Source: Paenibacillus eucommiae (GTDB lineage Bacteria; Bacillota; Bacilli; Paenibacillales; NBRC-103111). Taken from it: a DNA stretch of 64,000 nt. This document shows, piece by piece, positions 53,998-63,554 of this stretch; position 1 is the stretch's first letter; the number at the start of each line of letters is the position of its first letter. The translations under genes and the position numbers were made by a program. The stretch lies in NCBI RefSeq assembly GCF_017874215.1, contig NZ_JAGGLB010000002.1:588166-652165 (forward strand), in the 5' to 3' direction. Below the pieces are notes generated by a model, which worked only from the letters and a program-made list of their open reading frames with translations, was not told the DNA's origin and made no database searches.

Positions 53998-54876
53998 ATG
54001 TTTAAGTTTAAATCTCTCGGCATCTCGCTTCTGCTCGCTATCATCGGTATTAGCGTGATTCTCTCACCTTTGCAGGCAAGCCGCACGGACACAAAGATTT
54101 ACTACCAGGATCAGGTTGCCGTCCTCATGTACCACCATATCCATGACCAGGACAAAAGCTCTGGCACGATCACCACCGCGCTGTTTGACAACCAGTTGAA
54201 AGAGCTTACTGAAAGAGGTTATCAATTCATCTCTCTTACCGAGTTCAAGCAATTTATGCAAGGTGCCAGCGTCCCGGCCAATGCCGTGCTAATAACCTTT
54301 GACGATGGCTACCAGAGCTTTTATACAAGTGCATATCCCCTGCTCAAAAGCAGACAAATCCCTGCCGTCAACTTCGTAATTACAGGAACCTTGGCTAATC
54401 CTTTAGCCACTTACATCCCTTACATGACGAACGAGCAGATTTCAGAGATGACACACGATGCTGAGAGCAGCATTGATGCGCAGTGCCACACGGATTCACT
54501 TCACGACAAGCTGCCAAATGGAAAAGCCAAGATAGTCGGACATATCGAAAAAGATGGCTTAACAGAAACAGATGAAGCCTACAACCAGCGCATCCTTCAG
54601 GATATCACCACCTGCAGAGACAAGCTCTCTGTGCTTGGTGAAAAGCCGATAGACTCCCTTGCCTATCCATTCGGGATTACAAACAAACAAGCTAGCAAGC
54701 TTGTCCATGAAGCAGGAATCGATTATGCTTTCACAATCATTCCTAAGATGGCAACCCGCAGTTCAGACCCTTTGAGGATTCCACGGATCAACGCTGGTAA
54801 TCCCAACATAACCCCTGAGCTGCTGCATCGTGATATTCAGCGACGTATCGTAGCACGACCAAATAAGGAGAAGTAA
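53998..54876 (+). CDS. Polysaccharide deacetylase (NodB-like, IcaB/PgaB-type N-terminus)
   Basis: Exported or membrane-anchored carbohydrate esterase of 292 residues. A hydrophobic N-terminal segment (about 7-24) is followed by VLMYHHIHD, usual in IcaB/PgaB-like enzymes. The NodB catalytic motif is TFDDG (D102, D103). The second motif reads AQCHTDSLH, slightly unlike the common SHTxxH, and AYPFG is the arginine/proline-region equivalent. It overlaps no neighbour and is followed 12 bases later by the nucleotidase gene, so both are probably co-transcribed. The substrate may be an N-acetylglucosamine polymer. Confidence 0.87.
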   Translation: MFKFKSLGISLLLAIIGISVILSPLQASRTDTKIYYQDQVAVLMYHHIHDQDKSSGTITTALFDNQLKELTERGYQFISLTEFKQFMQGASVPANAVLITFDDGYQSFYTSAYPLLKSRQIPAVNFVITGTLANPLATYIPYMTNEQISEMTHDAESSIDAQCHTDSLHDKLPNGKAKIVGHIEKDGLTETDEAYNQRILQDITTCRDKLSVLGEKPIDSLAYPFGITNKQASKLVHEAGIDYAFTIIPKMATRSSDPLRIPRINAGNPNITPELLHRDIQRRIVARPNKEK

Positions 54877-54888
54877 GGAGATCCAACC

Positions 54889-55479
54889 ATGAACAGTACC
54901 AGCGATTTTTTTGCGTATATATACCGGCTTCGCTACATTGAGCGCTGGAGCCTGATGCGCAATGTGGTCAAGGAAAATGTGGCCGAGCACTCCTACCACG
55001 TAGCTATTCTGACCCATGTGCTCTGTACCATTGCTAACGAGATATTTCACAAGTCTGTACAAACCAATGAAGCTGTTTCGCTTGCCCTGTTCCACGATGT
55101 GACCGAAGTGTTCACAGGAGATATACCAACGCCAGTCAAGCATCAAAACTCAGATATTTTATCCAGCTTTCGCAAAATCGAGGAAGTTGCCGCGGACAAA
55201 CTGTTTCAGATGATCCCAGAGGAGCTCCAGAGCATCTATAAGCCGCTCATTAACGACAAAGAGAGCTCTTCCGAGCTTCGGCGTTTCGTCAAAGCAGCTG
55301 ACCTCCTGGACGCTTACCTCAAATGCTTGACCGAGCTTTCCGCTGGCAATCGTGAATTCGGCACAGCCAAAAAACAAATCGAGCAGTCCATTCATGCAAT
55401 GGACATGCCCGAAGTGACTTACTTCCTGAACCATTTGGCTCCCAGCCTGGAGAAAACGCTAGATGAACTAACTGAATAA
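54889..55479 (+). CDS. yfbR: 5'-deoxynucleotidase, YfbR-like HD-domain protein
   Basis: HD-domain phosphohydrolase of 196 residues, the length of E. coli YfbR. Family motifs are RLRYIERWSLMRN, ENVAEHSYHVA (metal histidine), LFHDVTEVFTGDIPTPVKH (the HD pair) and KAADLLDAYLKCL. It should remove the 5'-phosphate from deoxynucleoside monophosphates in the cytoplasm. It probably shares a transcript with the deacetylase gene. AAGGAG precedes the ATG. Confidence 0.9.
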   Translation: MNSTSDFFAYIYRLRYIERWSLMRNVVKENVAEHSYHVAILTHVLCTIANEIFHKSVQTNEAVSLALFHDVTEVFTGDIPTPVKHQNSDILSSFRKIEEVAADKLFQMIPEELQSIYKPLINDKESSSELRRFVKAADLLDAYLKCLTELSAGNREFGTAKKQIEQSIHAMDMPEVTYFLNHLAPSLEKTLDELTE

Positions 55480-55504
55480 AAAGCTTATGTAAGGATACTA
55501 CTTT

Positions 55505-55933
55505 TTAGCTGAACAGCATAGGATGTGTCATCACATAAAGGATAACAAGAAGAATAATACCGGAAACCCAGCTTAAAGTTTGCACCTTGGAGGCAGCAAC
55601 GGATGTTGTGCTTACTTCTTTGTTGGCAACAATCAATCTCTTTAAGTTGGACCCCATAATTCCAGTAGTGGCTCCAATAGCAATTAGCAAGACGATGGCT
55701 ACTATCATCCAAATCACGGATACATCCACCTTGGAAATCATCGCTCCACCTGTAATAAAGGCTACAATCAGGGAAAATTGGCCAACCCGGTTTAAAGTAA
55801 TTAGTAAGCCCGTATAGCTAGCCTGCTCCTGGCCGGTGAGAGCCGCGGCACGCCCTGCAAGAAACGGGAACACAAGATAAGATCCCATTAGCACTGCGCT
55901 AATAACATGGATAAAAATCATAATGCTGTACAT
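55505..55933 (-). CDS. Small four-helix membrane protein of unknown function
   Basis: A protein of 142 residues with about four hydrophobic segments (starting MYSIMIFIHVISAVLMG, then SLIVAFITGGAM, VIWMIVAIVLLIAIGAT and VSGIILLVILYVM). The start is ATG 55933, because AAAGGAGG lies 6 bases upstream. It loosely resembles DUF2269-type membrane proteins, but I do not claim a family. It ends 26 bases from the stop of the converging nucleotidase gene. The mdh gene lies upstream, separated by a terminator. Confidence 0.75.
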   Translation of the reverse strand: MYSIMIFIHVISAVLMGSYLVFPFLAGRAAALTGQEQASYTGLLITLNRVGQFSLIVAFITGGAMISKVDVSVIWMIVAIVLLIAIGATTGIMGSNLKRLIVANKEVSTTSVAASKVQTLSWVSGIILLVILYVMTHPMLFS

Positions 55934-56004
55934 ATAAAGCCTCCTTTTGTCGTCTATGTAATGGTTTACTTTTAGTATAACCGAATTCAGCGGAGAAGAA
56001 CAAG

Positions 56005-56049
56005 AAAAAGGGAGTATGGACCTCAAATCGAAGGTCCGTACTCCCTTTT
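56005..56049 (-). terminator. Strong terminator after mdh
   Basis: A 17-bp stem (56007-56023 with 56032-56048, one wobble) with an eight-base loop, followed on the minus strand by TTTTTC. It closes the citZ-icd-mdh cluster. Confidence 0.88.
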
Positions 56050-56066
56050 GGTTCAATCAGAAGGAA

Positions 56067-57008
56067 TTAACCGGCAACAACCTTGATTACATTCCTTACG
56101 GAATCAGCAGTTTTATCCAAAGCTGCCTTCTCATCAGCAGTCAATTCAATGTCAAGAATCTTCTCAATGCCGTTAGCACCTAGTACAGTCAGCACACCCA
56201 TGAACAAGTTGTCATAACCATACTCGCCTTCAAGCAGGGCAATTGTAGGAATAATGCGTTTCTTGTCTTTCAGAATCGCTTCTGTCATTTGCACTAATGA
56301 AGCAGCAGGCGCATAGTAAGCACTGCCGTTACCTAGCAGATTCACGATCTCTCCGCCACCTGTACGTGTACGTTGGACGATAGCTTCAATGCGGTCAGCC
56401 GGGATCAGCTTCTCGATTGGAACACCACCAGCGTAAGTATAACGGACAAGAGGAACCATATCGTCGCCATGTCCACCAATAACGACGCCGCGAACATCTT
56501 CAACAGAAACATTCAGCTCTTGCGAGATAAATGTGCAATAACGGGCAGTATCCAGAACTCCCGATTGGCCAATAACACGGTTTTTAGGGAAACCAAGTGC
56601 TTGGTAGGCTACATAGGTCATAGCGTCAACCGGGTTGCTAAGAATAATTACGATCGATTCAGGAGCATACTTTTTAACATTTTCACAAACGGATTTAACA
56701 ATTCCAGCATTGGTATTAACCAAATCATCACGGCTCATACCAGGCTTACGGGCAATTCCAGCGGTAATGATGACGATATCGGAGCCTGCAGCATCTTCGT
56801 AATTGGAAGTACCAACAATATTACTGTCAAAGCCCTGTACGGGACTTGCTTCCAGCATGTCCAGAGCTTTACCTTTAGTCGGGTTTTCCAGCTGTGGAAT
56901 GTCTAGCAGAACTACATCTCCCAGCTCTTTTTGCGCGAGCATAAGTGCAGTCGTAGCGCCTGTGAAGCCAGCACCTACGATAGTAATCTTATTACGTCGG
57001 ATTGCCAT
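56067..57008 (-). CDS. mdh: Malate dehydrogenase
   Basis: NAD-dependent TCA-cycle enzyme of 313 residues, the LDH-like bacterial type. The Rossmann motif is [22 protein letters not shown] carries the substrate-binding arginine loop, and [10 protein letters not shown] holds the catalytic histidine. It follows icd by 26 bases on the same strand, with AGGAGG before the ATG. Confidence 0.96.
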   Translation of the reverse strand: MAIRRNKITIVGAGFTGATTALMLAQKELGDVVLLDIPQLENPTKGKALDMLEASPVQGFDSNIVGTSNYEDAAGSDIVIITAGIARKPGMSRDDLVNTNAGIVKSVCENVKKYAPESIVIILSNPVDAMTYVAYQALGFPKNRVIGQSGVLDTARYCTFISQELNVSVEDVRGVVIGGHGDDMVPLVRYTYAGGVPIEKLIPADRIEAIVQRTRTGGGEIVNLLGNGSAYYAPAASLVQMTEAILKDKKRIIPTIALLEGEYGYDNLFMGVLTVLGANGIEKILDIELTADEKAALDKTADSVRNVIKVVAG

Positions 57009-57034
57009 GGATTGTTCCTCCTAGTGAATTGGGT

Positions 57035-58333
57035 TTAGCCCATATTTGCAATAACTTGGTCAGCGAATTCCGAGCATTTGATTTCCTTGGCGCCATCCAT
57101 CAGACGGGCGAAGTCATAAGTAACGGTTTTGTTGTTAATGGATGTTTCCAAGCCTTTATAAACAAGCTCAGCAGCTTCCAACCAACCTAAATGTTCAAAC
57201 ATCATAACGCCGGAAAGGATTACGGAACCTGGGTTCACTACATCTAAGCCTGCGTATTTAGGAGCCGTGCCATGAGTAGCTTCAAAAATTGCATGTCCAG
57301 TAATGTAGTTAATATTAGCTCCTGGAGCAATACCGATACCACCTACTTGAGCCGCAAGTGCATCAGATAAATAGTCACCATTCAGGTTCAATGTTGCAAT
57401 AACATCAAAATCTGTAGGACGGGTCAATACTTGCTGCAATGCGATATCCGCAATAGCGTCCTTCACGATCAGCTTGCCTTCAGCTTCAGCGTCTTTTTGA
57501 GCTTTATTGGCAGCATCCAGACCTTCTGCTTCTTTAATTTTATCATATTGTGCCCAAGTAAAGGTTTTGTCGCCATACTCTTCTTCAGCAAGCTCATAGC
57601 CCCAGTTTTTAAAAGCACCTTCAGTGTACTTCATAATGTTCCCTTTATGTACAAGGGTTAATGTTTTGCGGCCATGCTTAAGGGCATAATCGATAGCAGA
57701 ACGAATCAAGCGCTTGGAGCCATCTGACGAAACCGGCTTAACACCGATACCGGAAGTTTCCGGGAAACGGATTTTGTTAACGCCCATTTCATTTTGCAGA
57801 AACTCAATTACCTTTTTCACTTCTGCTGAACCGGCTTCCCACTCGATGCCAGCATAAATATCTTCTGTATTTTCACGGAAAATAACCATGTCCACCAGCT
57901 CAGGACGTTTAACCGGGGAAGGTACGCCTGAGAAATAACGAACCGGACGCGAGCAAACATACAAATCCAACTCTTGACGAAGTGCCACGTTCAGGGAACG
58001 GATACCGCCGCCTACTGGAGTCGTCAATGGTCCTTTGATAGCTACGAAATATTCACGAATTGCTGTTAAGGTATCTGCTGGAAGCCAGCTGTTGTATTTG
58101 TTAAAAGCTTTCTCGCCAGCGTAAACTTCGTACCAGGCAATTTTCTTCTCGCCATTATAAGCTTTCTCAACAGCAGCGTCCAGAACGCGCTTGGAAGCTG
58201 CCCAAATGTCAGGGCCTGTCCCGTCGCCTTCAATGAAAGGAATGATTGGGTTGTTAGGAACCTTCAGGTTTCCGTTTTCTATAGTAATTGACTCGCCCTC
58301 AGTTGGTAATGCATAGGATTCAAATTTTGCCAT
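57035..58333 (-). CDS. icd: Isocitrate dehydrogenase (NADP)
   Basis: TCA-cycle enzyme of 432 residues that converts isocitrate to 2-oxoglutarate and CO2. Motifs are [27 protein letters not shown] (substrate-site serine and arginine region nearby) and [20 protein letters not shown] specificity is assumed from the bacterial homodimeric family. It lies between citZ and mdh as in Bacillus. AAGGAGG precedes the ATG. Confidence 0.95.
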   Translation of the reverse strand: MAKFESYALPTEGESITIENGNLKVPNNPIIPFIEGDGTGPDIWAASKRVLDAAVEKAYNGEKKIAWYEVYAGEKAFNKYNSWLPADTLTAIREYFVAIKGPLTTPVGGGIRSLNVALRQELDLYVCSRPVRYFSGVPSPVKRPELVDMVIFRENTEDIYAGIEWEAGSAEVKKVIEFLQNEMGVNKIRFPETSGIGVKPVSSDGSKRLIRSAIDYALKHGRKTLTLVHKGNIMKYTEGAFKNWGYELAEEEYGDKTFTWAQYDKIKEAEGLDAANKAQKDAEAEGKLIVKDAIADIALQQVLTRPTDFDVIATLNLNGDYLSDALAAQVGGIGIAPGANINYITGHAIFEATHGTAPKYAGLDVVNPGSVILSGVMMFEHLGWLEAAELVYKGLETSINNKTVTYDFARLMDGAKEIKCSEFADQVIANMG

Positions 58334-58502
58334 TTTCTATGTTCCTCCTTATAGTGTACTACTAGATTTCATTTACATGCAGTTAGACACACAAAAAGCG
58401 ACGGGAGCAGCGGCCATACCCACAAAGGGAAAGCGATAAAAAACGCTCCCTGAGAAGATAGCCGAACAGCCCGCACCTTAAGTTTGAGCTTAAATCGTGG
58501 AA
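58334..58502 (-). other. citZ-icd gap with a possible attenuating hairpin
   Basis: This is 169 bases without a gene. On the minus strand GGGAGC and GCTCCC, about 33 bases apart, can pair and are followed by GTCGCTTTTTG. This may be a partial terminator that lowers icd-mdh transcription relative to citZ; the long loop makes it uncertain. Confidence 0.3.
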
Positions 58503-59615
58503 TTAACGCTGGCTAATCGGAATATACTTTTGATTCTCAAGCCCTGTGTATTCAGCACGTGGACGAATCAGGCGGTTGTTCTCGTATTGCTCCAGAATAT
58601 GAGCTGTCCATCCTGATGCTCTGCTGATGGCAAAGATAGGTGTGAAAAGATCGCGCGGAATTTCCAGCGAAGTGTATACAGAAGCCGAATAGAAATCTAC
58701 GTTAGGCTTAAGTCCCTTTTGGCCGGTAACCATATCCTCGATCTTAATGGACATATCATACCAATTCATGTTGCCTGTAATTTTTCCAAGCTCACGTGAC
58801 ATCTTTTGCAGATGCTTAGCGCGAGGATCCCCGTTTTTGTAAACACGGTGACCAAAGCCCATGATTTTTTCTTTGCGCTGAAGCTTATCATTAATAGATA
58901 GCTCTACGTTATCTAAAGTTCCAATCTCTTCAAGCATAGCCATAACAGCTTCGTTCGCGCCTCCATGTAAAGGACCCTTAAGGGCACCGATAGCGGATGT
59001 AACGCCTGAATAGATATCAGATAGCGTAGCAACGGTAACACGGGCAGCAAAAGTGGATGCATTCAGCTCATGGTCAGCATGCAGCACAAGTGCTTTGTCG
59101 AGAGCTTCGATCGCAACCTTGTCTGGCTCGTTGCCAGTCAGTTGATACAAGAAATTAGCAGCAAGCGATGGATAGCCTTTGGAAGCTAACGGTTCCTTGC
59201 CTTCACGAATGCGGGCATAAGCAGCAATAACGGCAGGAATCTTGGCTTGCAGTTTGATGGCCTTAAGGACATTAGCTTCGCGGCTCATTTCGTTTGCTTC
59301 CGTATCATATAGCGCCAAACTGGAAACGGCTGTGCGAAGAGCTGCCATAGAGTTTGTGTTTTTAGGATAAAGCTTCAATTGCTCAATCACGCCTGCCGGA
59401 ACCTCACTGTTAGCATTTAAATCTGCCTGCAGCTTCTCCAGCTCGGATTGTGTCGGCAGCTTGCCGAACCAGAGCAAATAAACGACTTCTTCAAACGATG
59501 CGTTAACAGCTAGGTCATCAATATCAATTCCACGATAAGTTAGAACTCCATCTACAATGGAGCTGATCGATGAGGTGGTGGCGACAATGCCTTCCAATCC
59601 TTTAGTTGCGGTCAT
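58503..59615 (-). CDS. citZ: Citrate synthase
   Basis: First TCA-cycle enzyme, 370 residues. Catalytic motifs are VLHADHELNASTF, GPLHGGANEAV and MGFGHRVYKNGDPR, and the C-terminus has the RPRAEYTG arginine region. The start is ATG 59615, because CAAGGAGTG lies just upstream; the frame opens at 59696 without a site. It is the first gene of the citZ-icd-mdh cluster. Confidence 0.96.
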   Translation of the reverse strand: MTATKGLEGIVATTSSISSIVDGVLTYRGIDIDDLAVNASFEEVVYLLWFGKLPTQSELEKLQADLNANSEVPAGVIEQLKLYPKNTNSMAALRTAVSSLALYDTEANEMSREANVLKAIKLQAKIPAVIAAYARIREGKEPLASKGYPSLAANFLYQLTGNEPDKVAIEALDKALVLHADHELNASTFAARVTVATLSDIYSGVTSAIGALKGPLHGGANEAVMAMLEEIGTLDNVELSINDKLQRKEKIMGFGHRVYKNGDPRAKHLQKMSRELGKITGNMNWYDMSIKIEDMVTGQKGLKPNVDFYSASVYTSLEIPRDLFTPIFAISRASGWTAHILEQYENNRLIRPRAEYTGLENQKYIPISQR

Positions 59616-59796
59616 AAAATCACTCCTTGGTTCTTGAATTAAACAAAAGTCTTCCTCGAAATACTTCCTTCCTACATTAATAATAAATGATTTCACTTAG
59701 TAAGTGAAGGAAAGAAGACATAAAACTTCATTATCACTACCATAAAGATTCTTTTTGACCGAATTTGCATAAATTTCGCATCATATCCGTTTTTAT

Positions 59797-59825
59797 TTGA
59801 ATGTATCCGCTGCTCTTGATACAAT
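59797..59825 (+). promoter_or_regulatory. Sigma-A-type promoter of ppx
   Basis: A -35 TTGAAT (59797-59802) and a -10 TACAAT (59820-59825) are separated by 17 bases, 48 bases before the ppx ATG. Confidence 0.65.
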
Positions 59826-59872
59826 GGAAATCACGAAAATAGTCAACACATGACGAAGGAGCGAGTCCAAAA

Positions 59873-61408
59873 ATGAGCATCAGCACCCGTATCGGAATTA
59901 TAGACATCGGATCCAATTCGATTCGTCTCGTCGTTTATGAGCAGACTTCCGAGGCGGCACACAGAGTAATTAGCGAATATAAAGAATCGGCGCGCCTTAG
60001 CGAACGGATCGGAACGGACGGCATGCTTCATCAGGGAGATATCAGATCCATCATTCCAATTTTAACTCATTTCTCCCAGCTTTGTAAAAATCACGAGGTT
60101 CGCGCTCTACGGGCAGTAGCCACAGCTGCAATCCGCAACGCGGCCAATTCTGCTGAAATCAAGGAGCTATTGGAACAGGAAACAGGTCTAACGATAGAGG
60201 TGCTGAGCGGTTCAGAAGAAGCAAGATTTGGCTTTCTGGGTGTTATTAATACTATTGATATGAAGGACGGCATTATAGTTGATATCGGAGGTGGCAGCAC
60301 CGAAGTCACCTTATTCCTAAATCGCAAGCTGAAGCACAGCATTTCCTTTCCTTTCGGAGCGGTAAATACGACCCGGCAATTCTCAAAGAACGGCACCATT
60401 TCCGAGGCTGGTCTCGCTGACTTACGGCAAATGGTTGAGCAGGCACTGGCCACACAGCCCTGGATTAGCGAAGCTTCCGGACTTCCGCTCATTGGTCTAG
60501 GCGGAACGGTGCGTAACCTGGCCAAAATGAGTCAGAAACGGCTTCGTTATTCGCTCCAGCTCGCTCACAATTACGTACTGTATAATGAGGAGCTCGAGTA
60601 TTATATTAAGCTGCTCTCCTCCATGCCTGTTGAGAAGCGCAAAAAGGTGGAAGGCTTGTCCAAAGATCGCGCTGACATTATTTTGCCTGGATTAACGATC
60701 CTGCATACGCTGTTCCAAACAGCGCGTTCGTCAGCTTGTATCGTCAGCGGTTCAGGCTTGCGGGACGGTCTGCTCTATGAGACGATACACCCTTCGCAGC
60801 CTGAGCTGGAAGATGTATTGGAGTCCAGCATTCAGAACCTGCTCTGGCTTCACCCGAATGCTTCAATCCCTCATGTACGCCAGGTAGATAAGCTCGCCAT
60901 GCTGCTGTACACCGCACTTGAAGGGCATTTAGGGCTGGATTCAAGGCACAGAGAGTACCTCCATGCCGCTTGTCTCCTCTACCGGATCGGTGTTAGTGTA
61001 AGCTATTATCAATACAGTAAGCATACCCAATATTTAATTGCTCAAGCAAGAATTGATGGATTTTCGCACCGAGAAATTTTGCTAATCTCCCTCGTCGCTT
61101 CCTACAAAACAAGAAGCCGGAACCACCAAATGATGCTTTTGCACAAAGACATTTTGGCTGATTCCGACGAATTGGCAATTATCCAATTAGGTGTGCTGAT
61201 GCAAATGGCCATTGCTATGGACCGCAGCGAAACGCAGCTGGTTAAAGAAATGAAAGCAGTGATCCAAGATAACAGCCTTCAGCTTTCGCTGATCTGCAGC
61301 GATCAGCCCCTTCTGGAGCTGCGCGAAGCAGAAAGCCTCAAGAAGGAATTTCTTAAGCTTTGGAAGCTCAAGCTTCATCTTCAAACTGAAGCTGCTTCCA
61401 CGAATTAA
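59873..61408 (+). CDS. ppx: Exopolyphosphatase (Ppx/GppA family)
   Basis: Cytoplasmic phosphatase of 511 residues that splits phosphate from polyphosphate or pppGpp. The ASKHA-fold motifs are IGIIDIGSNSIRLVVYE, the second phosphate loop IIVDIGGGSTEVTLF, and LSGSEEARFGFLG with the catalytic glutamate. The C-terminal half is an HD-like domain. AAGGAG precedes the ATG. Its last 41 bases overlap the end of the convergent ppk gene, so the two transcripts must be antisense to each other at the 3' ends. Confidence 0.93.
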   Translation: MSISTRIGIIDIGSNSIRLVVYEQTSEAAHRVISEYKESARLSERIGTDGMLHQGDIRSIIPILTHFSQLCKNHEVRALRAVATAAIRNAANSAEIKELLEQETGLTIEVLSGSEEARFGFLGVINTIDMKDGIIVDIGGGSTEVTLFLNRKLKHSISFPFGAVNTTRQFSKNGTISEAGLADLRQMVEQALATQPWISEASGLPLIGLGGTVRNLAKMSQKRLRYSLQLAHNYVLYNEELEYYIKLLSSMPVEKRKKVEGLSKDRADIILPGLTILHTLFQTARSSACIVSGSGLRDGLLYETIHPSQPELEDVLESSIQNLLWLHPNASIPHVRQVDKLAMLLYTALEGHLGLDSRHREYLHAACLLYRIGVSVSYYQYSKHTQYLIAQARIDGFSHREILLISLVASYKTRSRNHQMMLLHKDILADSDELAIIQLGVLMQMAIAMDRSETQLVKEMKAVIQDNSLQLSLICSDQPLLELREAESLKKEFLKLWKLKLHLQTEAASTN

Positions 61409-63476
61409 TCGTCATGGCCTGGAACTGGCTCCGGAAAGGAGGCAGTTCATTTTGTATGCGCTCATACATCCCGTTGGACATTAATTTACGTGCTTTTACG
61501 TTGTCTTTCAGACTAAAGCCCAAAATTTCCATCATCGTTGTTTTTAGTTTCTGATCCAGAACCGGGCACATCAATTCGATACGGCGGGTCAAATTTCTCG
61601 TCATCCAATCCGCGCTCGATAAATAAAACTCAGCATCCCCGCCGTTCTCGAAATAATAAATCCGTGAATGCTCCAGAAATCGATCCACAATGCTCCGCAC
61701 AGTAATATTCTCACTAAGCCCTGCTACTCCAGGACGCAAGCAGCATACGCCGCGGATAATCAAATCAATTTTCACTCCGGCTTGAGAAGCCTCGTAAAGG
61801 GCATCCACCATTTCTTGGTTAGAGAGTGAATTCATCTTAGCGATGATATAGGCAGGCCGTCCCGCTCTTGCATGCTCAGTCTCACGCTTGAACAGCTCGA
61901 ACAGCTTATCCTTAAGCCCCGTTGGAGCTACGGCAAATGCCTGCCAATCATGCGGAGCTGAATAACCAGTGATCTCATTGAACAGGACAGATGCATCCTC
62001 ACCGATGATATTATTGGCCGTAAACAATCCCACGTCTGTATACAGGCGGGCAGTACTGTCATTGTAATTCCCAGTTCCAACGTGTACATAGCGTTTAAGT
62101 GTATCCTGCTCCTGACGGACGACAAGTGTAATTTTGGCATGTGTCTTCAATCCTACTAAGCCATATACGACATGGCAGCCAGACTTCTCCAGCATTCTTG
62201 CCCAAGCTATGTTGCGCTCTTCATCAAAACGTGCTTTAAGCTCAACGACTACCGTAACCTGCTTGCCTGACTCCGCGGCCCTCGCAAGTGCTTGAATGAT
62301 GGGAGATTTACCGCTTACCCGGTAAAGCGTCATCTTGATCGCGAGCACCTGCGGATCGTCTGCTGAGTGGATAACGAAATCTGTTACGGCATCAAAAGAT
62401 TCATAAGGATGATGAACCAGGACGTCGCGTTTCTCAAGCAAGGTGAAATAATCCGTCGTGCTCTCGAACTCACGGGCGTATTTGGGTTCAATTTTCGGAT
62501 AGCGCAAATGCTCGAATCCTTGCAAGCTCCCGGCCATTTTCATAAAATAAGTAAGATCAAGAGGCCCATCAATAACAAAAACATCATCAAGAATTTCGAA
62601 CTCATCCTGAAGCAGCATAAGGGCATAGGGATGCATGCCATCCTGAACCTCCAAACGTACAGGCACACCCCAGCGCCGGCGATGCAGCTCCTTCTCGATT
62701 TCCTCCAGCAAATCCTCCGCACCTTCTTCATTCAAGGTCAGATCGGCATTGCGGGTTAAACGGAAGGCGTGAACCGCTATAGGCGTATAGCCGCTAAAAA
62801 GCGACTGGATGTGATGCTCGATCAGTTCTTCAATAAGTATAAATTCCCGCTTCTTGCTGTTAGGCCGAAATGGGAGCGAAATAAACCGGTTCAAATTGTT
62901 AGGCACCTGAACGATAGCAAAGTAAGGCTCCTCACTCGGATCCTCGCCTTCCATAGTAAGCACTACAGCCAAATAAACCGATTGATTATGTACAAGCGGA
63001 AAAGGACGGCTTTGATCTACCGCCATGGGTGTAAGAACCGGAAAAATAATATCGTGGTAATAGGCATCCATCGCTTTTTTCTGGGTCGCATTCAGCTCTT
63101 CATAGTCTGCAAAAACGATCCCTTCCTTAACAAGCTGCCGATTCACTTCGCGGTAGGATTTATACTGCTCACCGACCATTTTGCCAATCCGTTTCATAAT
63201 TCGTTTGATCAGCCCTGCAGGGGTATAGCCTGAAAAGTCATTTTTATTATACCCGGCCTTTACCTGGTCCTTAAGACCCGCAACACGAACGCTCATAAAC
63301 TCATCCAGATTGCTAGACACAATGGAAAGGAATTTAATGCGCTCCAATAGCGGGGTACTTGGGTCCTGCGCTTCTTCCAGCACCCTTCGATTAAATTCAA
63401 TCCAGCTCAAATCGCGATTCAAATAAATTGAGGAGGACGAAATTTCCTTAACTCCTGATTCTCTCATTATGCTCAT
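61368..63476 (-). CDS. ppk: Polyphosphate kinase 1
   Basis: Enzyme of about 702 residues that makes polyphosphate from ATP. It has NRDLSWIEFNRRVLEEA at the N-terminus. The first phospholipase-D-like half has the autophosphorylated histidine in GLKTHAKITLV, and the second has EHSRIYYFENGG, with LTRRIEL near the C-terminus. I place the start at ATG 63476, 4 bases after GGAGG; ATG 63467 is possible. It is convergent with ppx, an unusual opposed layout. Its own promoter lies at 63526-63554. Confidence 0.94.
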   Translation of the reverse strand: MSIMRESGVKEISSSSIYLNRDLSWIEFNRRVLEEAQDPSTPLLERIKFLSIVSSNLDEFMSVRVAGLKDQVKAGYNKNDFSGYTPAGLIKRIMKRIGKMVGEQYKSYREVNRQLVKEGIVFADYEELNATQKKAMDAYYHDIIFPVLTPMAVDQSRPFPLVHNQSVYLAVVLTMEGEDPSEEPYFAIVQVPNNLNRFISLPFRPNSKKREFILIEELIEHHIQSLFSGYTPIAVHAFRLTRNADLTLNEEGAEDLLEEIEKELHRRRWGVPVRLEVQDGMHPYALMLLQDEFEILDDVFVIDGPLDLTYFMKMAGSLQGFEHLRYPKIEPKYAREFESTTDYFTLLEKRDVLVHHPYESFDAVTDFVIHSADDPQVLAIKMTLYRVSGKSPIIQALARAAESGKQVTVVVELKARFDEERNIAWARMLEKSGCHVVYGLVGLKTHAKITLVVRQEQDTLKRYVHVGTGNYNDSTARLYTDVGLFTANNIIGEDASVLFNEITGYSAPHDWQAFAVAPTGLKDKLFELFKRETEHARAGRPAYIIAKMNSLSNQEMVDALYEASQAGVKIDLIIRGVCCLRPGVAGLSENITVRSIVDRFLEHSRIYYFENGGDAEFYLSSADWMTRNLTRRIELMCPVLDQKLKTTMMEILGFSLKDNVKARKLMSNGMYERIQNELPPFRSQFQAMTINSWKQLQFEDEA

Positions 63477-63525
63477 AATGCCTCCAAGTTTATCCAATTT
63501 GCGACAAGACAATACTCACACTCTT

Positions 63526-63554
63526 ATTGTACTATGCCCTTCAGGGGACGACAA
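63526..63554 (-). promoter_or_regulatory. Sigma-A-type promoter of ppk
   Basis: On the minus strand a -35 TTGTCG (63554-63549) and a -10 TACAAT (63531-63526) are separated by 17 bases, about 50 bases before the ATG. No clear PHO box overlaps it. Confidence 0.6.

Noticed and set aside
53862..53998. CRISPR, tRNA or riboswitch in the short divergent gap
   Set aside because: No repeats, cloverleaf or conserved aptamer motif could be seen; it is only a 135-base promoter gap.
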